DNA of 64,000 bases from Argopecten irradians. Its lineage: Eukaryota > Mollusca > Bivalvia > Pectinida > Pectinidae. The notes beneath the pieces are model-generated. The model ran no database searches. It saw only the letters and a program-made list of their open reading frames with translations, and was not told where the DNA came from. Of this stretch, positions 1 to 13,600 are shown one piece after another. Each line of letters starts with the position of its first letter. Position 1 is the first letter of the stretch. A program made the position numbers and the translations under genes. Location of the stretch: positions 24,204,362 to 24,268,361 of the forward strand of contig NC_091142.1 in NCBI RefSeq assembly GCF_041381155.1. Reading direction: 5' to 3'.

Positions 1-687
1 TTAAATGGAGTAAAACAGTTACTGAAAGCCAATTTATTTATTTAATTGACAGTATTTATATAAATCAGTGTATTTTAGTGCAATTAATGTATATTTGGTA
101 TTATTTCGCAATTTTAAAGTGAAATACAAACATTGAACCTTGTAGTATCATACATTTATGTTTTCACTATGCAAGGGTATAAATGTTCTAATTCACTATA
201 AAAAGTCTGTATATGGATTAGAATGATTGCAATTCAACGAACAATATTTCTCGTTGCTCCTATTTCTTTGGCATATAATCATAAAATACCGTTTTGCCTT
301 TTCAGGTCTCGTCTGTACTGCCATGGAAACAAAACACGAAATGTCTCATGAAGAATCTTAGAACGACTCTTTTTAATTGTCATGAAGGTACATAAAAATT
401 AACAGAAACAACACAAAATGGTTTATAGCATCGAATACCTCTCCCCGCGAATTAATTTGAAAGGTGGGCATTTCACATGTATGCACTGAGCAAGACATCG
501 CTGTTCATCCTTGTCGCAGAACGGTGTAGTAAGTAACGGAACGCAAAGTAATAATCATATTTGTCAATTCTTTTTTTAAATCCATTACTTTGTAAAATCA
601 TAATAATTTTCGATGTGTAATCACGTTATAGTAAGAAGTTTCTCCATTAAATGTTTAATAAAGAAGTAGATTCGACCCAATTCATAT
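1..687. other. Gene-free flank beyond the 3' end of the receptor gene
   Basis: AT-rich sequence with no supported coding region. It lies downstream of the minus-strand receptor gene. I see no recognisable repeat or RNA gene in it. Confidence 0.5.
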
Positions 688-693
688 TTTATT
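688..693 (-). terminator. Candidate polyadenylation signal (AATAAA)
   Basis: TTTATT on the plus strand reads AATAAA on the minus strand, about 230 bases past the stop codon of the receptor gene. The position suits a 3' UTR end, but AATAAA is frequent by chance in DNA this AT-rich. Confidence 0.4.
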
Positions 694-919
694 CAAAGTT
701 CACATAATAAGGTGCAAAACATTGCAATTGTTTCACAATTCCAAATGTTATCAATAGTATCCTGGTACATACACGAAGCTACTCTGATATCTACGTCGAT
801 AGATAAAACGAAACCTGCTAAAATCAAAACAAAGCAATAATGATCCCACGAATACAACAAAATGGAAACTTGAATCAAAGAAGTGCTGATGTTGACAAAG
901 CGCGGGAAAACAAATATCC

Positions 920-2212
920 TTAGAAGTAAGCATGGATAAGATATACCATAAACGTCATGTTTATCACAAGTGACGTCATAATGACAAACATTAACGACGC
1001 CTTATCGAATGCGTTCCCTACTATTTTCCAAGTGATCTCAACGTCATCACCTTTAGGGTCGGTTTCCTCCACTGTTGTAAGTTGCTTCTGTTCGACAGGC
1101 GTTTTCTTTCTCGACACATCCTTCTTGTCGTTTTTGTCGCGTGACTGCGGCGCCGTAGTAACACTGACGACGGTCGGAGTCACAACCGCTGTTTCGGATT
1201 TACTTTTCCGACACTTGGATCCCATTATCTGAACGAGTTTTAAGTAGTGTTGAGGTATAGTTTCTTCGTCTGACAAGTGGACCTTAATTGATAAAATCGT
1301 CAAAAGCATGATAATCACACTCATGCTTAACTGCGTGAGAAGGAGGTAGCACAGCACGGAGATTTGTGGCATAGACGCTTCCGGAAGAGCATCTGTTACA
1401 ATCGTCAGAAAGACGGCGATAGACAGCAGGTTTGTAATGGAGAACCCGACCCGTTCACCGGAGTCGACCGGTAGTATAAATACGAAAGAATTTATGGCCG
1501 TCATCAAACACAGAGGCAAAATCATGTTTACGACATAAAAAGCGAAACGTCTCTTAAATGAAAGAGCAATTTCTACAATCTGAAATCCGTTCTCAACGAT
1601 AGATATTTGTGTTGATAAGAGCTGCCATATTGAATTTTCCGTAAACATTCCTAGATCTAGATCATTCCTTAAGGAATGGAAGGAGATTTCCGTCGGCATG
1701 TAAAACCACGGAGTAAACAAAAGTTTACATGTCTGCTTGTCGAAGGGATAGAAGGTCACGTCAACATCACACGAGACTTCGTAAACATCAGCAGGGCTCC
1801 AGGTGGCTAGGCCAGTGGACATGTACCTGATGTAGAAGTCATCTAAGCCTAAAAACTTCAGACCATCATAAGTATTTCCTAGAACCATATTTGGTTTCCA
1901 TACTTCTTTCTGGGATAAAAGGGTATTTGTTATACCGTTGTATGTCGCCGGTGTCCATGTCAAGCGGTCATCAAACCAGTTTATAGTAAAGAAACCAGTG
2001 ATGACGAATTTCCCTTCGGACTCTGCAAACTCTTGAATTGTGATTAATCCGAACGTGACATTGATAGTTAGTGGAACTGAATAATCCGTACCAGGCCGGA
2101 CATGTTTCTGATAGCCGGTCATAAGAGCTGTATATAGGTTTGTTCCATCAGTAGATGTTTGGGCAGTAGCTGAAGAAGTCAACGTAGCAAAAATCGTCAA
2201 CAGAAATTTCAT
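920..2212 (-). CDS. Nicotinic acetylcholine receptor-like Cys-loop channel subunit (intronless)
   Basis: One uninterrupted 430-residue frame encodes a pentameric ligand-gated ion channel subunit of the plasma membrane. Residues 1-18 form a signal peptide. The extracellular domain carries the signature Cys-loop C148-C162 with exactly 13 residues between, including FYPFD. TM1 is about 222-246, TM2 255-275, TM3 283-308, and TM4 lies at the extreme C terminus (about 404-428), after a Lys/Thr-rich cytoplasmic loop. The SGER motif just before TM2 keeps the glutamate typical of cation-selective channels. The adjacent-cysteine pair of agonist-binding alpha subunits is absent from loop C, so this would be a non-alpha or accessory subunit if it is a true nAChR. 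Loop A keeps WKPNMVLGN, a variant of the usual WKPDIVLYN. The ATG sits directly before the signal peptide. Lack of introns suggests retroposition or a lineage-specific intronless expansion, as known in molluscs. The ligand is unknown. Confidence 0.9.
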   Translation of the reverse strand: MKFLLTIFATLTSSATAQTSTDGTNLYTALMTGYQKHVRPGTDYSVPLTINVTFGLITIQEFAESEGKFVITGFFTINWFDDRLTWTPATYNGITNTLLSQKEVWKPNMVLGNTYDGLKFLGLDDFYIRYMSTGLATWSPADVYEVSCDVDVTFYPFDKQTCKLLFTPWFYMPTEISFHSLRNDLDLGMFTENSIWQLLSTQISIVENGFQIVEIALSFKRRFAFYVVNMILPLCLMTAINSFVFILPVDSGERVGFSITNLLSIAVFLTIVTDALPEASMPQISVLCYLLLTQLSMSVIIMLLTILSIKVHLSDEETIPQHYLKLVQIMGSKCRKSKSETAVVTPTVVSVTTAPQSRDKNDKKDVSRKKTPVEQKQLTTVEETDPKGDDVEITWKIVGNAFDKASLMFVIMTSLVINMTFMVYLIHAYF

Positions 2213-5200
2213 TTTTCTTCCACACAGTCGATAATTAAACCTTGACCACAGTGACGACCGAACTCGTCAAATTAACCGAGGTTCTATATGTATGAATTTG
2301 ACAGGGGTGATACAATATACATGTATCAATAGATTCGTACTTGTCATTCTATCACGTGATCTCTACAAATGTAAAGATATTATCCGTGTCAGTCTATTTG
2401 ATTAGCGATCTGTCTAAGGACAATCATTTACGTACTTACAGTGTTGACACACTCATACTAAATGCCCTTTTACAGTAGAGGAGGGATTTATTTTAAAACG
2501 TAACAAAAATAAAAGAAGACAATAGCATATCTAATTCCAAATTAATGAGTTATGAATTGTTAGCTGTTCAACATTGATGACGTGATTTGGCATACATCTA
2601 CTAAAAGACATTAGAAATTAATATGTGTAATGCAGTGCTTTGGTGACTGCGATAGTTTATAATAAGTAGCTATGTTAAAAGTTTTCTGTAAACGATTGTT
2701 TTTTTATCATAATTCAGACACCATTAAACAAGAAATTATTTAGTAGGGTCGAACAACATTTCCTGTCGCTTGTGCTTTATGGCTAACATCAAAATAGAAT
2801 TCAGTCTCTGAACAATGTACATTGTACCTAGATATCATTAAAACATGTTCCCACGTGGAACATTGCAGACGAATCCACTAACTAGGTGCCGTATAGATGT
2901 TGTTTTCTTTGTTAATTCTGGGTCATCAATTCTTTACATCAATTTTCTCTATTGATGTATGTACATAATGTTAACACATAGTAGTTTGTCTGTTTCCTTA
3001 TTCTTACGTATATGTCAGTATTTATAAAAGAAATAAAAAGACCAAACTCACTCTATAGTTATCTATGATATTGTGTACCAGCCATCTCCAAGTTTTCATT
3101 ATGTTTATTACATATCTAATATATGAATACCAGTATCTTAATAATATCTTATAGAGTCATAATGTGATATAATGGATATTGACTATTAATTTTGTTACCT
3201 GTGGATCTATATGACCCTGATAATAAGGAATTTCTATGGTCCAGAACCAGAATAAATTTATAATATTAATATATAATTTTAAAATAATTCCGAATGAAAT
3301 TTAAATTACTTTTAGGTTGGTATTGTACAAAAAACAAGCATTATACACATACATATATGTAATTTAGATTATACTTTCTCTTGGAAGAAAAGTGGAGACA
3401 TATTTTTTTACCAACGTATTGTTTTTCCTGTCAGACTGCCGACATTTTATCCTTACGAGTAAAATCTTATATGATACTTGTAATTACCGACGGTTTTTTT
3501 CAGAACTATTTATTTTCGCGAGGTCTGGTCATCGATGATATAAGCAAAATCTAATCGCTAGCGTAAAAAGTTATTTACAACACTCTCTGTCGACATCAAT
3601 GAGAGCAAACACTTATTTTAAATATTGTTTATACAACCGACCCCTGAATTGATCCTACCTGGACAATGGCACAACAAATTACTTCATAATGAACAGTAGT
3701 AAACGAATATCACTTTAATTAGTCATGAAGATTTTAGGTTATAATTTAAGACAATGGTAATTATGTTAAAGACCATTCCAGGCTTGCACGTTTAACCGGC
3801 CAAAAGAGATACAATTACATGATACTGATACCTAATTGTGATAGGTTTGATATTTCTCTCGACTTATATCAGCGACTCGCTTAACCTTTGACCTCTCATT
3901 GGAGAACAAAGAGATATCCGTGTCAATCCAAAGGAGTTGACGATGGTATCAAAAGTTTAAACAAAGGCACGTTAAGCGTATTTGAGATCGTGTTCTATCC
4001 CAGAGAACTATTGTGTCTGGCAAGTCACGTATAACAAAGACAACTATCGTCACCAATTCATTTATCGCACGAAAACGTCCATTTTGTTGGATCAGAATAA
4101 TAATGTCGAATCGTTAGGATTTTTAAATGTGTATACGAACATATATTAGCATTGGTCACTGAATGACACTTAAATCTAATATAGCCGGTTCACAAGTGTA
4201 AACTACTATGTATATACTACGTATTATATCACGATATACGTTATGAAGGTTCATTTGTTGTCTTGTCGTTCTGGTTTTTCACTGATTACTGATATAGAGC
4301 TATTGTTTTATCGAGTATTGTAACAAAAAGCAGCACGAATTCAACTTACCACTGGAATTTTGAGACTTAAATGGCTTGAAAAGTGAATATTCAAAATAAA
4401 TTGAGTTCTTTCTTACTTTGAACTATTAAGTTCATCAGTGGTGCAAATATACAAAAGTATACTGTACACGGTGCAGACAAACGCAAAAAAAAGTACACTC
4501 AAAACCCACAAACAACAAAATCACATCTGATGTAGTATAGAGAGTCATCTCACATAACTACTATAAATAATTCTTCATACATTTAATTACTGAAGTATTA
4601 AACAGAAAAAAAACCCATTTTATTATTTACCATCAAAACGAAATCCCTATGTGACGATACTTTTTTAGCGGCACGGTACAAAGTTTATAGACCAGAGTCA
4701 TCTGCCCTTGCGGATAGGTATGGATTGTAACGCCATATGTATGTGTTTACGAGCATAACGTCATTCATTTCAGAGGAATCGACGTGAATTTCGTTCACAA
4801 AATAATGACCTTACAATGAATAAATATCCACAAGGGAGCTTACTCTGTAACATGCAGGTAAAGAAATGTAAATAAACAATGTAGACGAGGATCTATCCTA
4901 AAAAGTAACATTTAATGAAAGTTATACAATAGAAACAAATATGATTTTATTGTTGATCCAGCACTAAATGTTAAATCTGCTTATAATTTGTTTTTCATAT
5001 TCAAAATGTATTGATGATAAATAATATTTTATATAAGTATCCCAAGGGGAAGATTCATTCAACACCACTGATTATATAATCATGGACGCACCAGATTCCC
5101 CTAGACCATTCTCTCATAAAACGGTAAAGATAAAACGATAAAACAATAAAACGATAAACGATAAAACGTAAAACAGTTCATGATTATATAATCTGGAACT

Positions 5201-5400
5201 AATTATCAGATCCTTCAACACAACCATATTTAATTTACATACATGATTTTGCTTTAACAAAATTTAAATAATGTTGTTGCTATAATTCAGTTAAATTAAT
5301 GGACTCTACAAAAAGTCGCAATTAACAAATAAATAGTATTTTTCTTAATAGATTCAATTTTGTCGTAACGTTGTAAATATAATAGATTAAATCCCTCTAA
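2213..5400. other. Gene-free intergenic region
   Basis: About 3.2 kb of AT-rich sequence upstream of the receptor gene, with no supported exon. Near 5117-5170 there is a short irregular array of AAAACGATA-like units. It is flanked by two copies of the palindrome TGATTATATAATC, near 5070 and 5180. No convincing promoter can be picked out. Confidence 0.5.
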
Positions 5401-5489
5401 CCGTCCAGGCTTTTGTTGGTAAAACGTCATATTTTTCATGGTAGACTGCTCATTGCATTGGTGATGATCATGCTATTGTTAGAATTTCT

Positions 5490-6990
5490 ATTTTCCAAAC
5501 ATGTTAAATGCCTTCGAAGATCGACGGATTTAGCTGCCGGTCTGTTAGAACCGGCTGGTGGCGCCTGGAGAGATTATCCGCCAGATCATTCAACCTTCCT
5601 GGAAGATACTTGTCTAAGATATTCAACTGCATTTCCTGACAGATGGGAAGAATACGAAAATACGGATAGCGAGGGCATAAAGGACGTGATATCGCGTCTC
5701 CCTTTCTCTCTACATACGTGACATCTGTAGAGTTGTCCGTAGTCACACAAACCCCCTTGAAATGCAGAATCTTCTGTTAAGCCTGCAGAGCAAACAGAAC
5801 AGCCATCATCTCCAGCACACCGATGTGCTTACTCAAGGTAAGCCCCCCAACCCTTACATGAACACATCCGTGAACATGGTCATGGTTAAAGCTGGCCTGG
5901 ACAACAAAATCCCCTGGAGGATATTTTAAATTGCCTTTCAGAGCACACCACCGATAAACCCAATGCGTTGAGACAACACAAAACACCGAAAAACCAACGA
6001 AAATTGACTTTGGACCGGCCGAGATGAATGTCAGAGGCCTTTTCGAATTTCTCCAAATGTGGAAGGACAATACCCTGAACCGTGTTGAAACGGTTGCCGA
6101 AGACAATGTCCTGGGAGGGTACATCTCGGATTCTTGAAGGAATGAAGCCCACTTTGAGCAAACGTTTCAGGACCAGACGGGTGTTCCACGCCAAAGAGAA
6201 GATGTGAACATGTCTTCCCCGAAGTGCGGAAATCCAGTACCAAATAGCAGCTTCTGATGGGACACCAATGCAAGCTCCCAACCTCCTGCGGATAAAAAAC
6301 ATTCTGAAATAGAAGCCGGGTGTATAGTCTACCATAGGTATCTCCTCGACCGCACCCTTTTAAAGCATGGTCCTTTCTTCCTCCTGAATGGCATGTGCTT
6401 TCTCAGGATCCCCCGATGGATGAAAGATGATAAACCTTGACGCAAAGGGCGGATCTCGTGTGTGATTTCCTTCCAATGACTTTGGGAGGACGGCGAACAG
6501 ACAATCTGCTACAAAAAGATGGTGACGAGAAAGATAAAGACCCTCCTAAGTGGAGAATTGTTTCCTAACCCGAAGACTCATCTGCGGAAGAAAGATCAGT
6601 ATCTGAGTCCTCCAGAAGAGACCTTTCGAAGGATTTGACTTCGACCGCAGAGTACACTTGGAGGCTGAAGATCTAGCCTTCTTCTTGGGTGGTGCTGACC
6701 CTTCGAGGTGATGGCCTTCAATGTCTGAATTATCTTCAAAACAAGACAAAACAACGAGTTCTCCTTCAAATCACCGTGTCGCATACGAAATTTTCGGTGT
6801 GGTTGATTTCCTCGAAAACGGCTACTGACTGCATATAGTATATCCCGGTATGCTCTGATTCTAGGCCCGAGGTCATGCGGAGGTAACCCCGAACGGGGCG
6901 TTTTTTAAATCTTGTCTTGAAGAGTACCGTAGAGTATCGTAGTGGAGCGGAATTACTTATTTTGATTAGATTTGGCTGCCCCATGCGTGC
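5490..6990 (-). mobile_element. DIRS-like retrotransposon remnant (pol region), fossil
   Basis: Several minus-strand frames together resemble the reverse transcriptase and RNase H part of DIRS-type (tyrosine-recombinase) retroelements. Recognisable stretches are VPSQDIVFG and NTVQGIVLP in the RT region, LEMMAVLFALQA at the start of RNase H, and PGRLNDLADNLSRR at its end. A Lys/Ser-rich stretch at about 6546-6784 could be gag-like. No recombinase region and no terminal repeats are recognised. The copy is broken in several places and is a fossil of moderate age. A Gypsy-type origin is the alternative. Confidence 0.6.
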
Positions 6991-7239
6991 GAGATGAAGA
7001 AGAATTCGTCTTCAAAAGAGTTTAGATATAAATGACCTTAACTGTTATTGCTTGTTGGATCAAAAACGTCAAATTGTCCAATAAAATATTCTCATTAAAC
7101 ATGTGGGAATCATAATAAACGAACTCTGCTCATTCGCCAGTAAAAAGCACGTAAACTTAAAGCCGACAATGCAAGTTGAAAAGCATGCATTTGAAACTAA
7201 ATAAATATACATGTAAATATATAAAATTTGTCAAAATGT

Positions 7240-7540
7240 CATATGCACTACTAGATTCTTAGGGAAATCTACCTATAAAATTTGAGACCGATCACTTTGG
7301 TACTTTCTAAGATATAAAGGTAACAATTTTCAACTATCAAAATTCAAAATATATGCCTATCGGCCATCAATTTGACCAATTGGTCCCAAAATGCAGTATG
7401 CAAAACCTACAAATGAAATTTTAAACAGTTCCTTTAAGTCTTTTGAGAAACAGTGGTAACAAAAAGCGAGACAACCAGGCGGACAGGCGGGAAGACAGAC
7501 AGACGGACAACCAAATAACTATTAGGCACTAGTATTGCGA
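7240..7540. repeat. Dispersed repeat with GACAGACGG-type simple-sequence end
   Basis: The segment ends in a run of GACAGACAGACGGACAAC-like sequence near 7485-7512. A very similar tail occurs at 22670-22720 and 57780-57830. This suggests a shared short interspersed repeat, whose borders I cannot set. Confidence 0.35.
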
Positions 7541-7599
7541 TGCGATTATAAGCATCAGGATATTCAGTCTTTAACAGCAATGACTACACCAGCATCGGC

Positions 7600-8062
7600 T
7601 TAAACGAAACTCAGGTCTGGTTCCTAGTTCTGTTTATTAAAAAAATCCTTAAACGGAACTCGGAACTGGTTCCGAGTTCCGAGTTCCGTTTTACTTTAAC
7701 GGAACTCGGAAATTGGAATCGATCAAAATCATAATTAAAATGGATCAACCACTAGTAATCCATGAAAAAAGACAACAGGCAACATTTCTATTATTTCCAA
7801 AGGACATTGATTCATTTTATCCAAAAAGATAGAAAAATTTAAACGGAACTCGGAACTAGTTTCGAGTTGTTTTACTTAAACTGAACTCAGAAATAGGAGA
7901 TTATCGAAAATTTAATTAAAGTGGATTTACTAATATTAATCCATTAAAAAGCCAACAGGCAACATTTCTATTATGTCCAAAGCACATTGACTGCTTTTAT
8001 CTAAAATGATTGAAAATCTCCTTAACCGGAACTTTATTTTTTATTTAAACGGAAATAGGAGT
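7600..8062. repeat. Tandem repeat, ~183-bp unit with palindromic tip
   Basis: Three successive units begin near 7648, 7832 and 8013 (spacings about 184 and 181). Each starts with a variant of the hairpin AACGGAACTCGGAACTAGTT followed by its mirror. The rest of the unit shares the phrases CAACAGGCAACATTTCTATT and TCCAAAG-ACATTGA. A fourth, isolated copy lies at about 10470-10595. Confidence 0.75.
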
Positions 8063-10460
8063 TATTTGAAAACGTATTTAAAGGTGATAGAAACAAATTT
8101 TAAATATGCTATTTTTGTGTTGATATTTGTTTATTGTGGTGCACTTTATGATTTCCAACAAAAAATACAGGTTGTATTTGACGTAATTTTCATAAAATGT
8201 GCTTGAAACGAAGTCCACAACGACCCTTGTCTAGAACGATCGCATCGCTTATCGCCCCTGATATCACCAGGTGGCCGTAGATTCGTGACGTCATCTGAGA
8301 CAAACAGCTGTGACAAGAGCCGGGAAATTCATATGGGGCAGTGTTGCGGTATTGGCGATTATAGATATTTAAAACAGTCGCGCTACGTGTAATTGCTATA
8401 TTGATAAGTGGACATGTATCCGTATATATAATATACAATCTATAACATACCCTGATAAAATAAAAACGATCGTTTACTCATTCTAATCGTCATATTCTGG
8501 GCCATAAAATTGTTATATTCTTTAGGTCAAAAGTCATTTGACATCGTGTAGGCTACGGATGTGTCAACTCAGGTTCAAGGAGGTTACGCTTGACTTTTGT
8601 CTGTAAATTAAAACTCTAAACATTGACTTTAAAGTGTATAGTCGGGCAAAGAATATCAGTCTAAATGCGTTCATTGGCCTTCTAAAAGTTCCCATATATT
8701 AATACGACGGTCAAGTTTTGCTTACGTTTCCCAGTTCTGACCATTAAAGTAAAGGAAAGTTGAAAGCATTGAAAGCGAGGCTGCGTGTAAATGTAACCAC
8801 GGACATAGTCAGCCGGGAGGACGTTTTAGGATTCCTATACTTTAAATTAATTTCTTCGCACGCAGATAGATTCTGACGAGAGATTTTATTTTTCTATTTC
8901 ATAAGAAATTATACTGGTTACATTCACACCATTTTTACCGACTTTAGCCATCCTTGCCCGACTGTTCACTTTAAAGTTTATATCAACAATAAGAAATATA
9001 AGTTCATACCCTTTCTAAAATCCTATAATACCGCGACAAACGTGCCCCTATCCCGCCTTATATATGTACTACACACCTCTATTTCCTGTTTGGGACTCAG
9101 TAATCCTTCAGAACACCGCACAGAAAGGGTTAGGCTTATTTATTTTTTTAAAGTTCTGTAATAAGTTTTACGAATTTATTCGACAAAATTTCGGGGCTTT
9201 CCGTGTACGAAAAAAGAATAACATGTACAATAGTAATACTACACGCACGACCGATAAAAAAGACGGGACAAAACACAGGTAAATTGTGTACTAGATACAA
9301 TGACCAAATATGCATGACATGTACTCGTGGACAAGGTATGCATGTTTAATATAACACAGGGCCATGAAACAACATATTTCTTATAAAACACAAATCATTC
9401 ACAAGACCGCTTCATTATATATTATCTAAGCGTGCGCAGTTTTGGAAATAACAAACCTGTCGACCTTAAGTAAATTTTAAAAGTATACGAACAGTCCACA
9501 GTGATTTGAGAATTATTTAGTTTATATCAATATGGACACACTAGATAGCCTATTGAACACTATGAGACGATTTAGGGGTCTAGGTAAAAATACACAAATG
9601 TACTATGTAGAATATAACAGGAAATTAATGAGTACGCAAATTGGCCAAATTGGCGAGCATTGTGGTGTTTTGAGGGTTCGGGGGAGACACAACAGATAAA
9701 TAATCTGAGTGTATTTTTTATGTTTCCGTATGCTTGAAACAGATGGGTTTTTTTCATCAAAACGTAGGTCTAAAGAGGTGGGCTGCAATAATTGTCCATT
9801 TTCACTACGATCTTATTTAGCACACAAAATTACCAGTATGTATATCAAAACTCCCCGGTTAATTTTATGTGTAAACTATAAATTACATACATGCACAGTC
9901 GTATTACTCCAAGGTGGACTGAATAGGAAAGTAATACTTATTCATTCGTGAAAAATGACCTTATATTTAACCCCTCACATGATACTCCACATGATATATA
10001 TGTACTCGACTATTATGACATCATCATTTACATATAGTGACGTCATTTTATAGGTTATGACGTCAATAATGTGTCATTATGTAGGGGATAAATCACGCTA
10101 CCCAATAAGTAGAAATATAACATATTTTTCTCCGTGTGTATTTCCGTAAGTACTAAGACCCGTGGCTAAAATACACATGCATGTTGACAGTTCCGCAATC
10201 GGCACACCGGCTTCCGGTAGTTGATTGTCTCAGATGACGTCACAACTCATCGGAACTCAAGGGAGGTAATTATAAGTCATAGAAAAAAAATCGGTCGTCG
10301 AAAAGATGTGAAGATTGCTTTCATTAATTTTATTATTTAGAAACAAAATATAAGCAAATATCAAACTGGTATATGTTTAGATAGGACATACAAATGTTTC
10401 TAGCGTATTATCTCATTTTCCGTGTCCCTTCTGTTTTTATCACCTTTAATGACTCTTTCA
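8063..10460. other. Gene-free region
   Basis: No supported exon. Short open frames around 8190-8440, 9064-9282 and 9572-9951 have no recognisable similarity. Full TGACGTCA octamers lie at about 8287, 10040 and 10235, with close variants between 10015 and 10066. Confidence 0.45.
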
Positions 10461-10469
10461 TACATTATG

Positions 10470-10600
10470 CATGACAAAACACAACAGACAACATTTGTAA
10501 TATGTTCAAATCACATAAACTTTAAATTTTAAATTTTCATTTTAAAAAAATCCTTAAACGGAATTCGGAACTAGTTCCGAGTTCCGTTTTACTTAAGTAC
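10470..10600. repeat. Isolated copy of the 183-bp hairpin repeat
   Basis: It carries the same CAACAGACAACATTT phrase and the near-perfect palindrome around 10557-10588 seen in the array at 7600-8062. It directly precedes the Gypsy fossil. Confidence 0.65.
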
Positions 10601-10629
10601 AAAAATGTACTTTACTGCAAAGTTGCACC

Positions 10630-13600
10630 GGAATACGGTTATTGGGGGAACTCCAGGGAGTGGACAAAGTGTGTCAGGTGTGCAACCATTTGGTTCCATT
10701 AATCAATAGGAATAATTATCAGAAGTTGAAAAACACGGACTTAATAGAACACACAATAGAAACAGATGTTCAAAACCCAATTAAAATTCCTGCCAGGCGT
10801 ATTTCTCCCACTCAGAAGGATATTGTTGAGTTTGAGTTGGACAGAATGCTGAAAGATGGAATTATTCAGCCTAGTTCTTCTCCTTTGTCGGTTCATGTGG
10901 ATGGTAGCGTACGGCTCTGCATAGATTATAGGAGGCTTAATGCAGCAACGAAAAATGACGTTTTTCCCTTGCCGAAAATAGATGATGCCTTAGATGCAAT
11001 GGGTGGATCACGTTGGTTCTCTACGATAGATCTTGCTAGTGGGTATTGGCAGTGTAAAGTTGACCCACGCGACAAAGAAAAAACGGCGTTTAATACTCAT
11101 GGGGGTCTGTTTGAATTCAACGTGCTTCCATTCGGTCTTTGTAATGCTCCGGCGACATTCTCGCGTTTAATGCAGTTAGTTTTAGGTGGTCTAAATTGGA
11201 CAAAGTGTTTATGTTGTTTGGATGATGTTGTTGTATTCGGACACACATTTGAGGTAGCCTTTCAGAATATCAGAGATGTTTTCGAATGTTTGAGAAAGGC
11301 AAATCTAAAACTGAAAACGAAAAAATGTAACCTATTCCAGACTGAGGTATCCTATTTGGGTCATGTGGTATCCGGCGAAGGCATAAGTTGTGATCCAGAA
11401 AATGTCCGCGCTGTAAGCGATTGGTCTGTCCCACAGAACGTGTCCGAAGTAAAGAGCTTCCTAGGGATCACAGGATACTATCGAAAATTCATTTGTCATT
11501 TCTCTGATATTTTTCCCCGTTGACAAAGCTTACGCGTAAGAACCCTAGGTTTCTCTGGGACGAAAAATGTCAGAAGTCGTTTGAAACCCTTAAGAAGGCG
11601 AAAAAATGTTCTTCTATACAGAGCTATCCGACAACCCAAGATAATTTATTTTAGATACGGACGCATCGAACGTCGCAGTCGGTAGGGTTCTTAGTCAAAT
11701 ATGAAATGGAGAGGAGAGGGTTATTGCCTATGCGAGTAAGACTCTCAATCGATCACAACAAAACTACTGCACAACACAGAGAGTTACTAGCAGTAGTGTG
11801 CTTTGTGAAAGAGTTTAAGCACTATGTCTTGGGTGGACCGTTCATGTTAAGAAATATCACGCATCGCTTGTTTGGCTTAAGAACTTTAAAAGTGTGGAAG
11901 GTATACTAGCCCGTTGGCTGGCTGTCATTGACCTGTATGACCTAGAAGTCCAGCACCGACCTGGACATAAACATGGCAACGCTGATAGGTTATCTCGTAA
12001 ACCTAGTAACACATATAAGAAACATGGGTGCCCTACTACAAAAAACAGATAGTTCAAATGTCAGAGGGAACAAATCTTGATCAGTTAAACAGGGAACCTG
12101 TGAGTACCAGGGCTAAGGGGGTTTACTCTAGTTCAAAAATGAAGCAAACTGAGTTAGGAGTTTGGTTGGATAACTAGGGTACCGAGAGGCTACAGAAATG
12201 GCAAAGGGATGATTACAATATAGGAATGTTTTTGGTTCTTAAAGAAAAACACCAGAAATGACACCAAATGTTCACATGAGGGAGGTGTTAGACTTAGACA
12301 AAAATGGGGTACTTTGTCGTACCGATTCAGAAAATGTCATTAGAAATTAAATGCATCGTTTGGTGGCTCCCTTTTATATAAGAGTTGAAAAATTTAATAG
12401 CACAGCATCTTCACAATTCCAAAACATCAAGTCACCTAGGAAGAGATAAAACGATAGAGTTAGTACAAAGTATTTTTATTGGCCTGGTCTAACTGATGAT
12501 GTTAAAACTTGGTGTAGAGAATGTGATTCGTGTCCTAAACGTAAAACTGGTCCTGTAAAACATAAAGCTTCTCTTTGTTCTTCGATATCGGCTAATGCCC
12601 CTATGGAAAGGATAGCGGTTGATATCCTGGGAGGTCTTCAGACATCTAGTAATGGGAACAAATCATAATAGTGGTAGGAGACTATTCTTCCAAGTGGGTA
12701 GAGGCTTTCCCTTTGGTCGACCACACAGCCCTCGCCGTAGCTGATAAGCTGGTAACAGAAATATTTGTAAGGTTTGGGATGCCAAAATTCATCCATTCAG
12801 ATCAGGGAAGGGAGTTCGAAAGTGATTTATTAAGTGCTATTTGTGGAAAGCTAGGAATACAATGGACCCGCAATAATCCGGACGCCGATAGTCCGGAAAA
12901 CTCACAATCCGGACGGAAATGTCAGGGAACGGGTTTCCGTAACGGTATTTATACTCACTAGTCCGGAAATTTGTATTCCGAATCCGGAACTCCATTTTGG
13001 GAACGGAATGTAATTTTCGTTAATAAATTCCCGCAATAATCCGGACAATTTGTTGTCGCGACGTGCTAAGAAAATCCAAGGCCAGCTACAGTCATGTGTA
13101 CAATACACACACTATCACTTGACACTGGCTGTGTTGTCATAACGACGGCTGCCAGGTCATAGCCACGGGCGTTTACCTGAACACCTTTCCCACACGGGTA
13201 CATGCAGTCATGTAACGGTTCATTAGTTTTCTTTAGGAGATCAAACTTCAGTGTTGTAATTGAGATACGCAATATATTTTAGCCACACGCTTTTAAACAT
13301 GTAGTTTGAGTTTGGGTACGGGTACGTACATGTATGTTGTAGATACCTTACTTGTTTCGCATGCTTAATATATCGCTATGCGTATCGGATACAATAAAGT
13401 GAGATAATACTCACAAAATTAATAATAATTTTAGATGTGTGTGAATCTATTCGAATTCATCGTCTGTGGTATAAGATATAAAGGCTACGGTATGTGCCAT
13501 TTACACGTGTGTGATATTGTGCACGAAGTTAGACGTGAACGGGCGCGTGGTTGTTACACACGTCTGTGAGTCAGAAAGCAAAGACTTGTGGAAATGGTGA

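Noticed and set aside
957-1232. Plus-strand 91-residue frame
   Set aside because: Antisense to the cytoplasmic-loop region of the receptor gene.
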